A DNA stretch of 55,507 nucleotides from Methylobacterium sp. Leaf465 (GTDB taxonomy: Bacteria > Pseudomonadota > Alphaproteobacteria > Rhizobiales > Beijerinckiaceae), in contig NZ_LMRA01000047.1 of NCBI RefSeq assembly GCF_001424705.1, positions 920 to 56,426 on the forward strand. Direction: 5' to 3'. Shown in pieces: positions 41,668 to 50,685 of this stretch (positions within the stretch are counted from its first letter, which is position 1; each line of letters starts with the position of its first letter). Below the pieces are notes generated by a model. The model worked only from the letters and a program-made list of their open reading frames with translations, made no database searches and was not told the DNA's origin. The position numbers were made by a program, and so were the translations under genes.

Positions 41668-42711
41668 TCAGTCCTGGCTCGGCCCGACGCTGTCGGCGGC
41701 GAAGGCCTGGCGGACGCCCAGGGGCTTCGGCCGGCCCTCGGTGCTGTCGCAGGCGGTCTGGCGCTCCATCTCCGAGTTGATCTCGGCCCCCACGAGAACG
41801 ATGACGATGGACAGCCACATCCAGGTCATGAACCCGATGCCGGCTCCCAGCGACCCGTAGATGCGGTTGTAGCTGTCGAAGCTCGCCACGTACCAGGAGA
41901 ACATCCCCGAGGCGCCGACCCAGAACAGCGCCGCGAGGCTGCTGCCCCAGGTCACCCAGCGCCACTTCGCCCGGTTCCGGCTCGGGCCGTAGCGATAGAT
42001 CAGCGACAGGCTGAGGGTGACCACGCCAAGGAGGGCCGGCCAGCGCACGATCTGCAGGACGGTGTCGGTGGCGGTGATGAAGCCGAGGCGGTCGAGGATC
42101 GCCGGCAGCAGCACCACCGCGCCGGTGGAGATGAGGAAGAACACCACGCTGGTGATCGTGAACAGGAAGGTGGTGGCGTAGAAGCGGACCAGGCTGCGCT
42201 TCTCGCGCTCCTTGTAGATCACGTTGAGGGCGTCGAAGAGCGCGCTCACCCCGGAATTGGCGCTCCACAGGGCGATCAGCAGACTGATGCCGGACGTGGT
42301 GCTCAGGGAGCCGGTGCTGCGCTGCGCGATCCGCACCAGCTGGTCCGAGACCAGTTCGAGGGCGCCCGGCGGCAGGATGTCCGCCAGCAGGCTGACGTGC
42401 TGGCTGATGACGTGGGGATCCGAGAACAGCCCGTAGATCGACACCACCGCGACGAGGCCCGGGAACACCGCCAGCAGGGCGAAGAACGCGACGCCGCCCG
42501 CCGTGGTCAGCACCCGGTCCTGCGGCATCGCCCAGAACACCCGCCACAGGATGTCCCGCCAGCCGGCCTTGGGGATGTCGACGGGGTCGGTCGCGCCCCG
42601 GCCGCGCCCGGGCTCGTGCGCGCGCTGGCGCGCCTCCGCCAGCTCTTCCGGGTTCAGGGGGCGGGTGCTGACCGAGCGCCAATCCTGCCCCTCATCGTCG
42701 TCTCGCACCAT
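41668..42711 (-). CDS. YihY/BrkB-family inner membrane protein
   Basis: 347 aa from ATG 42711. A hydrophilic N-terminus leads into the YihY domain: DRVLTTAGGVAFFALLAVFPGLVAVVSIYGL, ISLLIALWSANSGVSALFDALNVIYKEREKRS, FYATTFLFTITSVVFFLISTGAVVLLP, and WVTWGSSLAALFWVGASGMFSWYVASFDSYNRIYGSLGAGIGFMTWMWLSIVIVLVGAEIN. There are six membrane helices. Function is poorly defined; the older 'ribonuclease BN' name is wrong for this family. Confidence 0.92.
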   Translation of the reverse strand: MVRDDDEGQDWRSVSTRPLNPEELAEARQRAHEPGRGRGATDPVDIPKAGWRDILWRVFWAMPQDRVLTTAGGVAFFALLAVFPGLVAVVSIYGLFSDPHVISQHVSLLADILPPGALELVSDQLVRIAQRSTGSLSTTSGISLLIALWSANSGVSALFDALNVIYKEREKRSLVRFYATTFLFTITSVVFFLISTGAVVLLPAILDRLGFITATDTVLQIVRWPALLGVVTLSLSLIYRYGPSRNRAKWRWVTWGSSLAALFWVGASGMFSWYVASFDSYNRIYGSLGAGIGFMTWMWLSIVIVLVGAEINSEMERQTACDSTEGRPKPLGVRQAFAADSVGPSQD

Positions 42712-42775
42712 GCCGACACCCTGCCGGACCGCTCGTCGCCGGAACCCCGCCGCGCGGGGCGCGCCGCCCCCGGGA

Positions 42776-43783
42776 TCACACTCTGCCTGAACTCTCGTCA
42801 CAGGTCGCCACCGATGCCGGCACAGGCGTGGGACGATCGAGCCCGGACCTGGGGCAGATCGCGGCCCGCCGGGCCATCTCGGTGCGGACGTGCTCGCGGA
42901 ACAGGCGGACCCGCGCGGGGAGTTCGCGGCCCGCGAGGGTGACGGCGCGCAGGGTCCCGCCCCGGCTCGCCCAGTCGGGCAGGACGCGCACGAGGTCGCC
43001 CCGGGCCAGGGACTTGGCCGCGACGAGGCTCGGGATGTGGCCGATCCCGGCCCCGGCCAGGGTGAGGCGCAGCACCGTGGCGAAATCCGTGGCCCGCACG
43101 GCCGGCCGCAGGGTGATCCCGGCCTCGCGCCCCTCCACGTCCGAGACGAGGATCTGGGTGGCACCGAGACGCTCCCGGGCCAGCACCACGTCGTGCGCCG
43201 CCAGCCCGTCGATGTCGGCCGGGGCCGGGCGCTGGGCCAGGTAGGCCGGGGCCGCGTAGAGGCCGATCGTCAGGTCGGCCAGGATCGGCGCGGTGTAGCC
43301 GCTGTCGGGGTGGTCGCCGCCGCCGAGGCGGAGCGCAAGGTCGACCCGGTTGGCCGCGAGATCGAGGCGGCTGTCGGTGATGAGGAGTTCCAGGGTGATC
43401 TGCGGGTGCCGGGCCCGGAAGCTCGCCACGAGATCCGGCAGTACCTCGACCCCGAAATCGATCGAGGCCGTCACCCGCAGGTGCCCCCGCGGCAGGGTGC
43501 GGGCACCGCGGGCCGTCTGCAGGGCCTCGTCCAGAAGGGCGAGACTCTCCAGGGCCCGGGCGTGGAAGGCGAGCCCCTCGGCGGTGGGCGAGACCGCCCG
43601 GGGCGTACGGGCGAGCAGCGTCACCTTCAGCACCGATTCGAGGCGGGCGACGCGCCGGCTGACGCTGCCCTTGGTCTCGCGCAGGAAGGCGCCCGCCTGG
43701 GTCATGCTGCCGAGGTCGACGACGGCACAGAAGGCCCGGACATCGTCGAGGTTTCCGGCGAAGGTTTCCAGATGCGCAACCAT
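42776..43783 (-). CDS. LysR-family transcriptional regulator
   Basis: 335 aa from ATG 43783. Winged helix 11-70 (LDDVRAFCAVVDLGSMTQAGAFLRETKGSVSRRVARLESVLKVTLLARTPRAVSPTAEG). A periplasmic-binding-like effector domain spans about 95-300. The start is divergent from the YceI-cytochrome b561-YceI genes with 112 bp between, so these are its probable targets. The C-terminal tail beyond residue 300 is long and Pro/Ser-rich. Confidence 0.92.
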   Translation of the reverse strand: MVAHLETFAGNLDDVRAFCAVVDLGSMTQAGAFLRETKGSVSRRVARLESVLKVTLLARTPRAVSPTAEGLAFHARALESLALLDEALQTARGARTLPRGHLRVTASIDFGVEVLPDLVASFRARHPQITLELLITDSRLDLAANRVDLALRLGGGDHPDSGYTAPILADLTIGLYAAPAYLAQRPAPADIDGLAAHDVVLARERLGATQILVSDVEGREAGITLRPAVRATDFATVLRLTLAGAGIGHIPSLVAAKSLARGDLVRVLPDWASRGGTLRAVTLAGRELPARVRLFREHVRTEMARRAAICPRSGLDRPTPVPASVATCDESSGRV

Positions 43784-43794
43784 GTGTCCCCGAT

Positions 43795-43804
43795 TAGCGC
43801 GCTA
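43795..43804. promoter_or_regulatory. Palindrome in the LysR-YceI divergent region
   Basis: TAGCGCGCTA is a perfect 10-bp palindrome 12 bp upstream of the LysR start codon and about 90 bp before the yceI start. It may be an autoregulatory LysR site; the classic T-N11-A was not clearly found. Confidence 0.35.
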
Positions 43805-43895
43805 TCGCACCCGCGGGAAGCGGCCTATTGGCGCTCCACCGACCCGGCGCCCAGATGCCACCCTCATCGGCGCCCTCATCCTCGGAGCGAACCCC

Positions 43896-44519
43896 GTGAT
43901 CCGTCTCTCGCCATCCCTCGTCGCCCAGACCCTCTCCCTCGCCCTCGCGTTCGCCGCGCCGGCCCTCGCCCAGACCCCGCCGACCCGCGACCCGGCCCAG
44001 ATCCAGGCCGGCACCTACGCGGTCGATCCCGGCCACACCCAGGTCGGCTTCACCGTCTCGCATATGGGCTTCTCGAACTACTCGGGCGGCTTCTCGGACG
44101 TCTCGGGCACCCTGGAGCTGCAGCCGAAGACCCCCGCCGCCTCGAAGCTGTCCATCAAGATCCCGGTGGCCTCGGTGATGACGACCAGCGAGAAGCTGAC
44201 CGGCGAGCTCAAGGGCGACCAGTGGCTCGACGCGGCCAAGTTCCCCGAGATGACCTTCGTCTCCACGAAGGTAACGCCCGAGGGCAAGGACAAGGCGAAG
44301 GTCACCGGCGACCTGACCCTGCACGGCGTGACGAAGCCGGTGACCCTGACCGTCACCCTCATCGGCGCCGGCGTGAACCCGCTGAACAAGAAGGTCACCG
44401 TGGGCTTCGAGGCCACCGGCACGCTCAAGCGCTCCGAGTTCGGCGTGAAGACCTACGTGCCGCTGATCGGCGACGACCTGCACCTCACCATCGCGGGCGC
44501 CTTCGAGCGCAAGGAATAG
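43896..44519 (+). CDS. YceI-family periplasmic protein
   Basis: 207 aa from GTG 43896 with GGAG at 43884. Signal peptide to APALAQ. The lipocalin-like YceI domain starts AGTYAVDPGHTQVGFTVSHMGFSNYSGGF and continues with ASKLSIKIPVASVMTTSEKLTGELKGDQWLDAAKFPEMTF, LHGVTKPVTLTVTL and the end KRSEFGVKTYVPLIGDDLHLTI. YceI proteins bind polyisoprenoids such as ubiquinone. Same-strand neighbour of cytochrome b561. Confidence 0.92.
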   Translation: MIRLSPSLVAQTLSLALAFAAPALAQTPPTRDPAQIQAGTYAVDPGHTQVGFTVSHMGFSNYSGGFSDVSGTLELQPKTPAASKLSIKIPVASVMTTSEKLTGELKGDQWLDAAKFPEMTFVSTKVTPEGKDKAKVTGDLTLHGVTKPVTLTVTLIGAGVNPLNKKVTVGFEATGTLKRSEFGVKTYVPLIGDDLHLTIAGAFERKE

Positions 44520-44553
44520 GCCTTTCCGTCCACCCCGCCGAAGGGAGCGCGTC

Positions 44554-45156
44554 ATGACCGAGACCGCCCGCGTCGGGCCCGAGCCGCGCTACACCCGCGT
44601 CGCCATCGCGCTGCACTGGCTCAGTGCGCTGGCGGTGCTGGGGCTGATCGCGATCGGTCTCGCCATGACGCACGGGGACCTGGCGCCGATGCGCCGGTTC
44701 CAGCTCTACCAGTGGCACAAGTCGGTGGGCCTCACGGTGCTGGCCCTGACGCTGCTGCGCCTCGGCTGGCGCTTGGCCCACCGGCCGCCGCCCCTGCCCG
44801 CGACGCTGCCGGCCCGGGAGCGGGCCGGCGCGCACGCGGCCCATGCCCTGCTCTACGGGCTCCTCCTCGGCCTGCCGCTCGTCGGCTGGGCCGTGGTCTC
44901 GGCTTCGCCCTTCAACCTGCCGACCGTGCTCTACGGCGTCCTGCCCTGGCCGCACCTGCCGGTGCTGCCGGAGCTGGCGAACAAGGCCGCCATGGAGGCG
45001 GTGCTGAAGCAGGTCCATGCCTGGGGGGCCTGGTTCCTCATCGGTCTCCTGCTGCTGCATGTCGGTGCGGCCCTGCGCCACCACCTCGTCCTGCGCGACG
45101 ACACCCTCCGGCGGATGCTGCCCCGCACCCCGCTCAAGTCCGGATTCCAGCCATGA
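44554..45156 (+). CDS. Cytochrome b561
   Basis: 200 aa from ATG 44554 with AAGGGAG upstream. Four membrane helices with haem-ligand His: VAIALHWLSALAVLGLIAIGLAMTHG, YQWHKSVGLTVLALTLLRLGWRLAHRPP, AAHALLYGLLLGLPLVGWAVVSASPF and HAWGAWFLIGLLLLHVGAALRHHLVLRD. It passes electrons from quinol. It is coupled to the second yceI gene by an ATGA overlap (45153-45156). Confidence 0.92.
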   Translation: MTETARVGPEPRYTRVAIALHWLSALAVLGLIAIGLAMTHGDLAPMRRFQLYQWHKSVGLTVLALTLLRLGWRLAHRPPPLPATLPARERAGAHAAHALLYGLLLGLPLVGWAVVSASPFNLPTVLYGVLPWPHLPVLPELANKAAMEAVLKQVHAWGAWFLIGLLLLHVGAALRHHLVLRDDTLRRMLPRTPLKSGFQP

Positions 45157-45734
45157 TCGCCGCTCGCCTCGCCTTCGCGGTCGCCCTCGCGGCGGCGCCC
45201 CTGGCCCTGCCCGCCTGCGCCGCGGCCGCGGCCTGGACCGTCGATGCGGCCCAGAGTCGGATCGGGTTCTCGGGCGTCCAGGTCGGCACGCCCTTCAAGG
45301 GTCGCTTCAAGCGCTTCAGCGCACAGATCACCTTCGACCCCGCCACCCCGGAGACGGGGCACGCCGTGGTCGATATCGATCTCGCGAGCGCCGAGACCGG
45401 CGATGCCCAGCGCGATACCGCCCTGCCCCAGGCGGAATGGTTCGACGTCAAGGCCACGCCGCAGGCCCGGTTCGAGGCGACGCGGTTCGTCGCCAAGGGC
45501 GGCGACGCCTACGAGGCCGTCGGCAGCCTGACGATCCGCGGCATCCGCCGCGACGCGGCCCTGCCCTTCCGCCTGACGTTCGCGGGAGCGACGGCCCGGG
45601 CGGTGGGCCACCTCGACCTCGTACGCACGCAGTTCGGCGTCGGACAGGGCCCCTGGGCTTCGGGCCAATGGGTCGCCCTGGAGGTCGGCGTCGACATCGA
45701 CCTCACCGCGACGGAGACGGCCCCCAAGCCCTGA
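45153..45734 (+). CDS. YceI-family periplasmic protein (second copy)
   Basis: 193 aa from ATG 45153. Signal peptide MIAARLAFAVALAAAPLALPA, with C22 in a possible lipobox-like LPACAA. YceI domain: AWTVDAAQSRIGFSGVQVGTPFKGRFKRF, DTALPQAEWFDVKATPQARFEATRF and VRTQFGVGQGPWASGQWVALEVGVDIDLTA. This is the E. coli CybB-YceI arrangement with an extra YceI before the cytochrome. The two YceI proteins differ considerably and are not a recent duplication. Confidence 0.9.
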   Translation: MIAARLAFAVALAAAPLALPACAAAAAWTVDAAQSRIGFSGVQVGTPFKGRFKRFSAQITFDPATPETGHAVVDIDLASAETGDAQRDTALPQAEWFDVKATPQARFEATRFVAKGGDAYEAVGSLTIRGIRRDAALPFRLTFAGATARAVGHLDLVRTQFGVGQGPWASGQWVALEVGVDIDLTATETAPKP

Positions 45735-46062
45735 AGCGGATCGGCCAGCACATGGGCCGTCGGCGGGCTCGTCGGGATTCACGCCGAATCGCATCTCTCC
45801 GAGTGCACGTCGCCGGAAGGACGCTCCGAAAGCGAAACCTGTGCTTGCACGGCGCATCCAGACCTTTGTATCCCACCGGATATCTTGTTTCTCATGCGTA
45901 ACCGGCGCGCAAAACCGCGGATGGCTTGCAGAAAGCGGGAGCCCTGCCGCGAGGGTCGGGTTATGCCTCGGTTCCGGTCCCGCCGGCGGCCTCGGCCCCG
46001 GCGCGTCCGGCACGGCGGCGTCCACGCGGGCGCGGGCCGCAGGACGCCAGAGGAAGAGATCC
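45735..46062. other. Intergenic region before the MmgE/PrpD gene
   Basis: 328 bp. A less GC-rich tract at 45835-45905 (GAAACCTGTGCTTGCACGG ... TTGTATCCCACCGGATATCTTG) could hold a promoter. Frames that extend the MmgE/PrpD gene upstream through here lack a ribosome binding site and are rejected. Confidence 0.4.
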
Positions 46063-47541
46063 ATGCCCGTGCCGACGATCGACCGCCGCGCCCTGCTCGG
46101 CTCCGCGAGCCTCGCGCTCGCGGGAACCGGCAGCGCCGTCCGTCCCGCCCAAGCCGCACCGGAGACGAAGGGCGAGGCCAAGGCGGAACCGAAGCCGGTG
46201 CCGCCGGAGGTCACCCGGATCCTCGCCCGCTACGTGGTCGGCGCGCGCTACGCGGACCTGCCCGAGGCCGTCCGCCGCGAGGGCACCCGCACCCTGCTGA
46301 ACTGGGTCGGCGTCGCCATCGGCGGATCGCATCACGAGACCCTGGACGTCGCGGTCTCGGCCCTCAAGCCGTTCTCCGGCCCGCCGCAGGCCGGCCTGTT
46401 CGGGCGCCCCGAGCGTTTCGACATCCTGAACGCCGCCTTCCTGAACGGCGTTGCCAGCCACATCTTCGATTACGACGACACCCACCTGAAGACCGTGATC
46501 CACCCGGCCGGCCCCGTCGCCTCGGCGATCCTCGCCTACGCCGAGATGAACCCGGTCTCGGGGGCGGACTTCCTCAACGCCCTGGTGCTCGGCGTCGAGA
46601 CGGAGTGCCGGATCGGCAACGCGGTCTACCCGAACCACTACGATGTCGGCTGGCACATCACCGGCACCGCCGGGGTGTTCGGGGCGGCGGCCGCGACGGG
46701 CAAGCTGATGGGCCTCACCGAGCAGCAGATGGTCTGGGCGCTCGGGCTCGCCGCCTCGCAGCCCGTGGGCCTGCGCGAATCCTTCGGCTCCATGAACAAG
46801 AGCTTCAATCCGGGCCGGGCCGCCTCGAACGGCCTGTTCGCCGCGATCCTGGCCGCGAAGAACTACACGAGCTCGGACGGAATGATCGAGGCCAGGCGCG
46901 GCTGGGCCAACACCATCTCGACGAAGCAGGATTACCGCGAGATCACGGAAGGGCTCGGCACCCGCTACGAGGCGGCGCTGAACACCTACAAGCCCTTCGC
47001 CTGCGGCATCGTCATGCATCCGGCCATCGACGCGGCGGTGCAGCTGCGCAACGAGGCCCATCTCACCCCCGACATGATCGAGCGGGTCGACATGAAGGTC
47101 CATCCCCTGGTGCTCGAACTCACCGGCAAGACCACGCCGCGCACCGGCCTCGAGGGCAAGTTCAGCATCACCCACGCCGTCGCGGTGGCGCTGGTGGAGG
47201 GGGCCGGCGGCGAGAAGCAGTTCAGCGACCGGGCGGTGAACGACCCCGTGATCGCGGCCCTGCGCGCCCGGGTGAAGCCGGTGGTCGACCCGGCGATCCG
47301 GCCCGAGCAGGTCGAGCTCACGGTGGTGCTGACGGACGGCCGCAGCCTGCCCCGGCGCATCGAACATGCCATCGGCAGCGTCGAGCGGCCGATGTCGGAC
47401 GCCGCGCTGGAGACCAAGTTCACCGACCTCGCGGACGGGATCCTGCCCGACGCCCAGGTGCGCCGGGTCATGGACCTGTGCTGGCGCATCGCCGAGTTGC
47501 CGAATGCCGGCGACGTGGCCCGGGCCGGGGTCCAGGCCTGA
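46063..47541 (+). CDS. MmgE/PrpD family protein with Tat-like signal
   Basis: 492 aa from ATG 46063 (GAGGAAGAG upstream). The N-terminus DRRALLGSASLALAGTGSAVRPAQAA resembles a Tat signal. The MmgE/PrpD fold shows ARYVVGARYADLPEAVRREGTRTLLNWVGVAIGGS, AFLNGVASHIFDYDDTHL, HPAGPVASAILAYAE and KPFACGIVMHPAIDAAVQL. The family includes 2-methylcitrate dehydratase and cis-aconitate decarboxylase; catalytic Asp/His of PrpD-type members appear in DYDDTH. An exported member is uncommon. Substrate unknown. Confidence 0.88.
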   Translation: MPVPTIDRRALLGSASLALAGTGSAVRPAQAAPETKGEAKAEPKPVPPEVTRILARYVVGARYADLPEAVRREGTRTLLNWVGVAIGGSHHETLDVAVSALKPFSGPPQAGLFGRPERFDILNAAFLNGVASHIFDYDDTHLKTVIHPAGPVASAILAYAEMNPVSGADFLNALVLGVETECRIGNAVYPNHYDVGWHITGTAGVFGAAAATGKLMGLTEQQMVWALGLAASQPVGLRESFGSMNKSFNPGRAASNGLFAAILAAKNYTSSDGMIEARRGWANTISTKQDYREITEGLGTRYEAALNTYKPFACGIVMHPAIDAAVQLRNEAHLTPDMIERVDMKVHPLVLELTGKTTPRTGLEGKFSITHAVAVALVEGAGGEKQFSDRAVNDPVIAALRARVKPVVDPAIRPEQVELTVVLTDGRSLPRRIEHAIGSVERPMSDAALETKFTDLADGILPDAQVRRVMDLCWRIAELPNAGDVARAGVQA

Positions 47542-47685
47542 CCGCGGAGGATCGGGATCGACGGGCCGATCCCGGCCGCGTATGGCGATGCCCGCTCCTG
47601 GGCCTCGCCCTGCGCCAGCCCCCCTCGCCCGCCGCCAGCAAGGATCACGGACCTGAAGGCCGAGTTCTCGACCACGCGCCTGATC

Positions 47686-48831
47686 GTGATCCTGGCCTTC
47701 GCCGGCTTCGCCAGCACCTTTGCGGGCCGCTCCATCGAGCCGCTGGTCGGCGTGCTGGCGCGCGACCTGCAGAGCGATCCCCACACGGTGGCGCTGCTCT
47801 CCACCGCCTTCGCCCTGCCCTACGCGCTGATCCAGCCGATCCTCGGCCCCGTCGGCGATGCCCTGGGCAAGGAGCGGATCATCGCGATCTGCCTCGGCAT
47901 CCTGACCCTGGCGCTGGCAGCTTGCGCGCTGACCACCAGCCTCGACACCCTGTTCGTCCTGCGGATGATCGCCGGGGGCAGCGCCGGCGGCGTCGTCCCC
48001 CTGGCGCTCGCGCTGATGGGCGACCGTATCCCGATCGAACGCCGGCAGGTCGCCATCGGCCGCTTCCTCGTGGCGGTGATTCTCGGGCAGCTCTCCGGCT
48101 CGACCTTCGCGGGCCTGATCGAGGGGGCGATCGGCTGGGCCGGCGTCTTCGCCATCACCGCGGCGGTGGCGGCCCTCGGCTGCGGCGCGGCGCTCCTCGG
48201 GTTCGACCGCCGCGCGGCAGCCCCGGCCCGGCGACCGGACTTCCGCACGGCGGTCGCGCGCTACCGCACCATCGTGGGCAATCCGCGCGCCCGCATCCTG
48301 TTCGGGGCCGTGTTCATCGAGGCGATCGCGGTGTTCGGGATCTTTCCCCACCTCGCCCCGCTGATCGAGGCCCGCGGCGAGGGCGGGGCCCGCGAGGCCG
48401 GCCTGGCACTGGCCGGCTTCGCCGCCGGCGGGCTGCTCTACGCGTTCTCGGTCGGCCTGCTGCTGCGCTTCCTCGGCCTGTCGCGGATGCTGATCGGCGG
48501 CGGCCTGATCTGCGCCGGGGCCCTCGTCACCCTCGGGCTGGCCGGCACCTGGCAGCTCGACTGCGCCGCCCTGGTGGCCCTGGGGCTCGGCTTCTACATG
48601 CTCCACAACACCTTCCAGGTGCAGGTGACCGAGGTGGCGCCGACCGCCCGCGCCTCGGCGGTGGCGCTCCACGCCTTCTCGTTCTTCTGCGGACAGGCCC
48701 TGGGCGTGGCCATCCTCGGTGGCGCCCTCCGGGGCCTCGGCCAGCTCACCGCCCTCAGCCTCTGCGCCGTCGTCATCGCCGGCCTCGGCCTCGTCACGGC
48801 CCGGCGCCTGGCGACGACGCCGTCGCGGTGA
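47686..48831 (+). CDS. Major facilitator superfamily transporter
   Basis: 381 aa if GTG 47686 is used. The hydrophobic N-terminus continues upstream in frame (DLKAEFSTTRLIV), with AAGGA near 47641, so the true start may be a little earlier at a non-ATG codon. Twelve membrane segments are expected; motif A is in GPVGDALGKERIIA, and a second block is GGSAGGVVPLALALMGDRIPIERRQ. This fits a drug/metabolite exporter of the DHA type. It lies 144 bp after MmgE/PrpD and may transport its substrate. Confidence 0.88.
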   Translation: MILAFAGFASTFAGRSIEPLVGVLARDLQSDPHTVALLSTAFALPYALIQPILGPVGDALGKERIIAICLGILTLALAACALTTSLDTLFVLRMIAGGSAGGVVPLALALMGDRIPIERRQVAIGRFLVAVILGQLSGSTFAGLIEGAIGWAGVFAITAAVAALGCGAALLGFDRRAAAPARRPDFRTAVARYRTIVGNPRARILFGAVFIEAIAVFGIFPHLAPLIEARGEGGAREAGLALAGFAAGGLLYAFSVGLLLRFLGLSRMLIGGGLICAGALVTLGLAGTWQLDCAALVALGLGFYMLHNTFQVQVTEVAPTARASAVALHAFSFFCGQALGVAILGGALRGLGQLTALSLCAVVIAGLGLVTARRLATTPSR

Positions 48832-48865
48832 CGTCCGAGATCCTCCCGACCTGCCGGAGTCGCGA

Positions 48866-49018
48866 ATGTCCCCGACGATCGCGGTGTTCTCGGACCTGAT
48901 CTGCCCCTGGTGCTTCGTCGGCACGCTGCGGTCGGACCGGGCCCTCGACCTGCGGGCGCGCACCAGCCTCGAATGGCTGCCCGTCAGGCTCCCCGGTCAC
49001 ACTCACATTTCAGCCTAA
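48866..49018 (+). pseudogene. DsbA-family (FrnE-like) protein, truncated
   Basis: ATG 48866 gives SPTIAVFSDLICPWCFVGT, with the CPWC active site, and RTSLEWLPV. Homology is lost after about codon 40 and the frame stops at 49018. Intact FrnE-like proteins are about 210 aa. The break near 48985 coincides with a change to different flanking DNA, so it marks an insertion or deletion boundary. Confidence 0.8.
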
Positions 49019-49391
49019 CACCGACCCTATGCGAGACACGACGTCCCTCCCAGTCGTCCCGGAGCTCCAAGATGCAGACACTTCCGTCTCGGCGCGTGAT
49101 TCCGAAGGCGTCGAGCAAGCGCGGTCCCGTCCATCGAGGCGCACGTCGCCGACCATTCGCGTGGATGCGCTGAAGGCCCCTCGGCGCTCGCCATCCCGAT
49201 GCCAGGGAATTATTCCGTGATTTCGTTTCCACGCGCCTGAGAAAATCGCCTGGATAGATGTCTCCGAATTCATCGCCAAAACAAAAAATTTACCCGATCA
49301 ATCGGGTCAATGTTTTTGTGTTTATCTACTTTTACAATTATAATTGCTTTGCGCCGATGTCAACGCGATAAGAAACGATAATGAGGGCATA
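49019..49391. other. Junction region without a gene
   Basis: Bases 49019-49230 are GC-rich with no recognisable frame. From 49250 the sequence becomes AT-rich (AAAACAAAAAATTTACC, TTTATCTACTTTTACAATTATAATTGC), likely promoter DNA for the epimerase gene at 49392. Confidence 0.45.
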
Positions 49392-50381
49392 ATGCCAGTC
49401 AGAACCGATCCAGTCGTCGTCAGTGGAGCCGCAGGCTTCGTAGGATATCATGTCGCCAAGAGATTGCTTGAACGCGGAGAAGGCGTAATCGGAATCGATG
49501 TATTTAACGATTACTATGCCGTTTCTTTGAAAGAGGCGCGGGCCGGGCGACTGGAAAAATTTGCCAATTTTCGCATGGAACGTATGGACTTTGCGAATGC
49601 GCCTGCGCTCAGGACCCTCGTCAGAGACGAAGGCGTCATGCGAATGGTTCATCTTGGTGCTCAAGCAGGCGTTCGTTACTCCATCGAGAACCCCTTCGCC
49701 TATCAACACTCAAATCTACAAGGCCACCTGTCTGTCTTGGAGGCGTGCCGCGACAACAGCCGGTTCGAGCACCTCGTGTATGCGTCATCCAGTTCTGTGT
49801 ACGGCAATCGGCCAGGGTCAGGCGCTGCATTTACGGAGACAGATAGGGTAGACTCCCCGGTCTCGCTCTATGCGGCCACGAAACGTTCGTGCGAGTTGAT
49901 GAGTTCTACTTACGCGCATCTCTATGGATTGAAACAATCAGGGCTTCGCTTCTTTACGGTGTATGGACCTTGGGGCCGTCCCGATATGGCTTACTATTCG
50001 TTCACCCGTAAAATTTTTCTAGGAGAACCGATCGAGGTCTATGGCGAGGGCCGGATGCGCCGTGACTTCACGTTTATTGACGATATCGTGGATGGGATCA
50101 TCGGCGTTCTCGATCGACCACCGCCTGAGGCCGAAAACAGGATTCTCAATATTGGCAATGATTCTCCCGAAGATCTACTCACTTTCATCGAAATCATTGA
50201 GCAAGCCGTTGGCCGAAAAGCAAAGAAAATCATGCTTCCGATGCAGCCAGGAGACGTGACATCGACCTGGGCAGATATTTCAAAAATCAGATCAATCACT
50301 GGATATCGCCCAAAGGTTCGACTCGCAGAAGGAATACCCCAGTTCGTAAACTGGTATCGTGACTACTATCCTGTCGCCTGA
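49392..50381 (+). CDS. NAD-dependent epimerase, UDP-glucuronate 4-epimerase-like
   Basis: 329 aa from ATG 49392 (GAGGG upstream). Extended SDR: NAD motif GAAGFVG (12-18), catalytic Y160 and K164 (SLYAATKRSCE), HLGAQAGVRYSIENPFAYQHSN and FTVYGPWGRPDMAYYSFTRKI, typical of LpsL/CapI UDP-glucuronate 4-epimerases. It makes UDP-galacturonate for polysaccharide. GC content and codon use are clearly lower than the backbone, suggesting transfer. Confidence 0.9.
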   Translation: MPVRTDPVVVSGAAGFVGYHVAKRLLERGEGVIGIDVFNDYYAVSLKEARAGRLEKFANFRMERMDFANAPALRTLVRDEGVMRMVHLGAQAGVRYSIENPFAYQHSNLQGHLSVLEACRDNSRFEHLVYASSSSVYGNRPGSGAAFTETDRVDSPVSLYAATKRSCELMSSTYAHLYGLKQSGLRFFTVYGPWGRPDMAYYSFTRKIFLGEPIEVYGEGRMRRDFTFIDDIVDGIIGVLDRPPPEAENRILNIGNDSPEDLLTFIEIIEQAVGRKAKKIMLPMQPGDVTSTWADISKIRSITGYRPKVRLAEGIPQFVNWYRDYYPVA

Positions 50382-50685
50382 GGTGAGATGCGCAGTTCTG
50401 ATGCGTCATTTTCAGACCAGGATGATGTTCCTTTCGTGTCACACTGTGATCGCGCACTGACGCGATGAAGGGATTTACGCGAACGGTGATGCAGCCGGGT
50501 CTCAGGGGGATGGCCCAGACCGCCTGCGCGCTCCTCGACGCGGCCACCAAGTCAGGGCTTGCAGGTATCGCCGGCGGTCGATCTCGGCCCCTCGATCACA
50601 TCCTGTCGGCGCATGGTTCCGGCTCCAGGCGCAGCGCCGAACGTGCAGGAGATGGCGCGACAGATCACGCGGCACGGCGCGGATG

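Noticed and set aside
45885..48963. Two frames of about 1000 codons, one on each strand, across MmgE/PrpD and the MFS transporter
   Set aside because: They are Arg/Gly/Pro-rich shadows of very high-GC coding DNA. The MmgE/PrpD and MFS frames carry clear family motifs.
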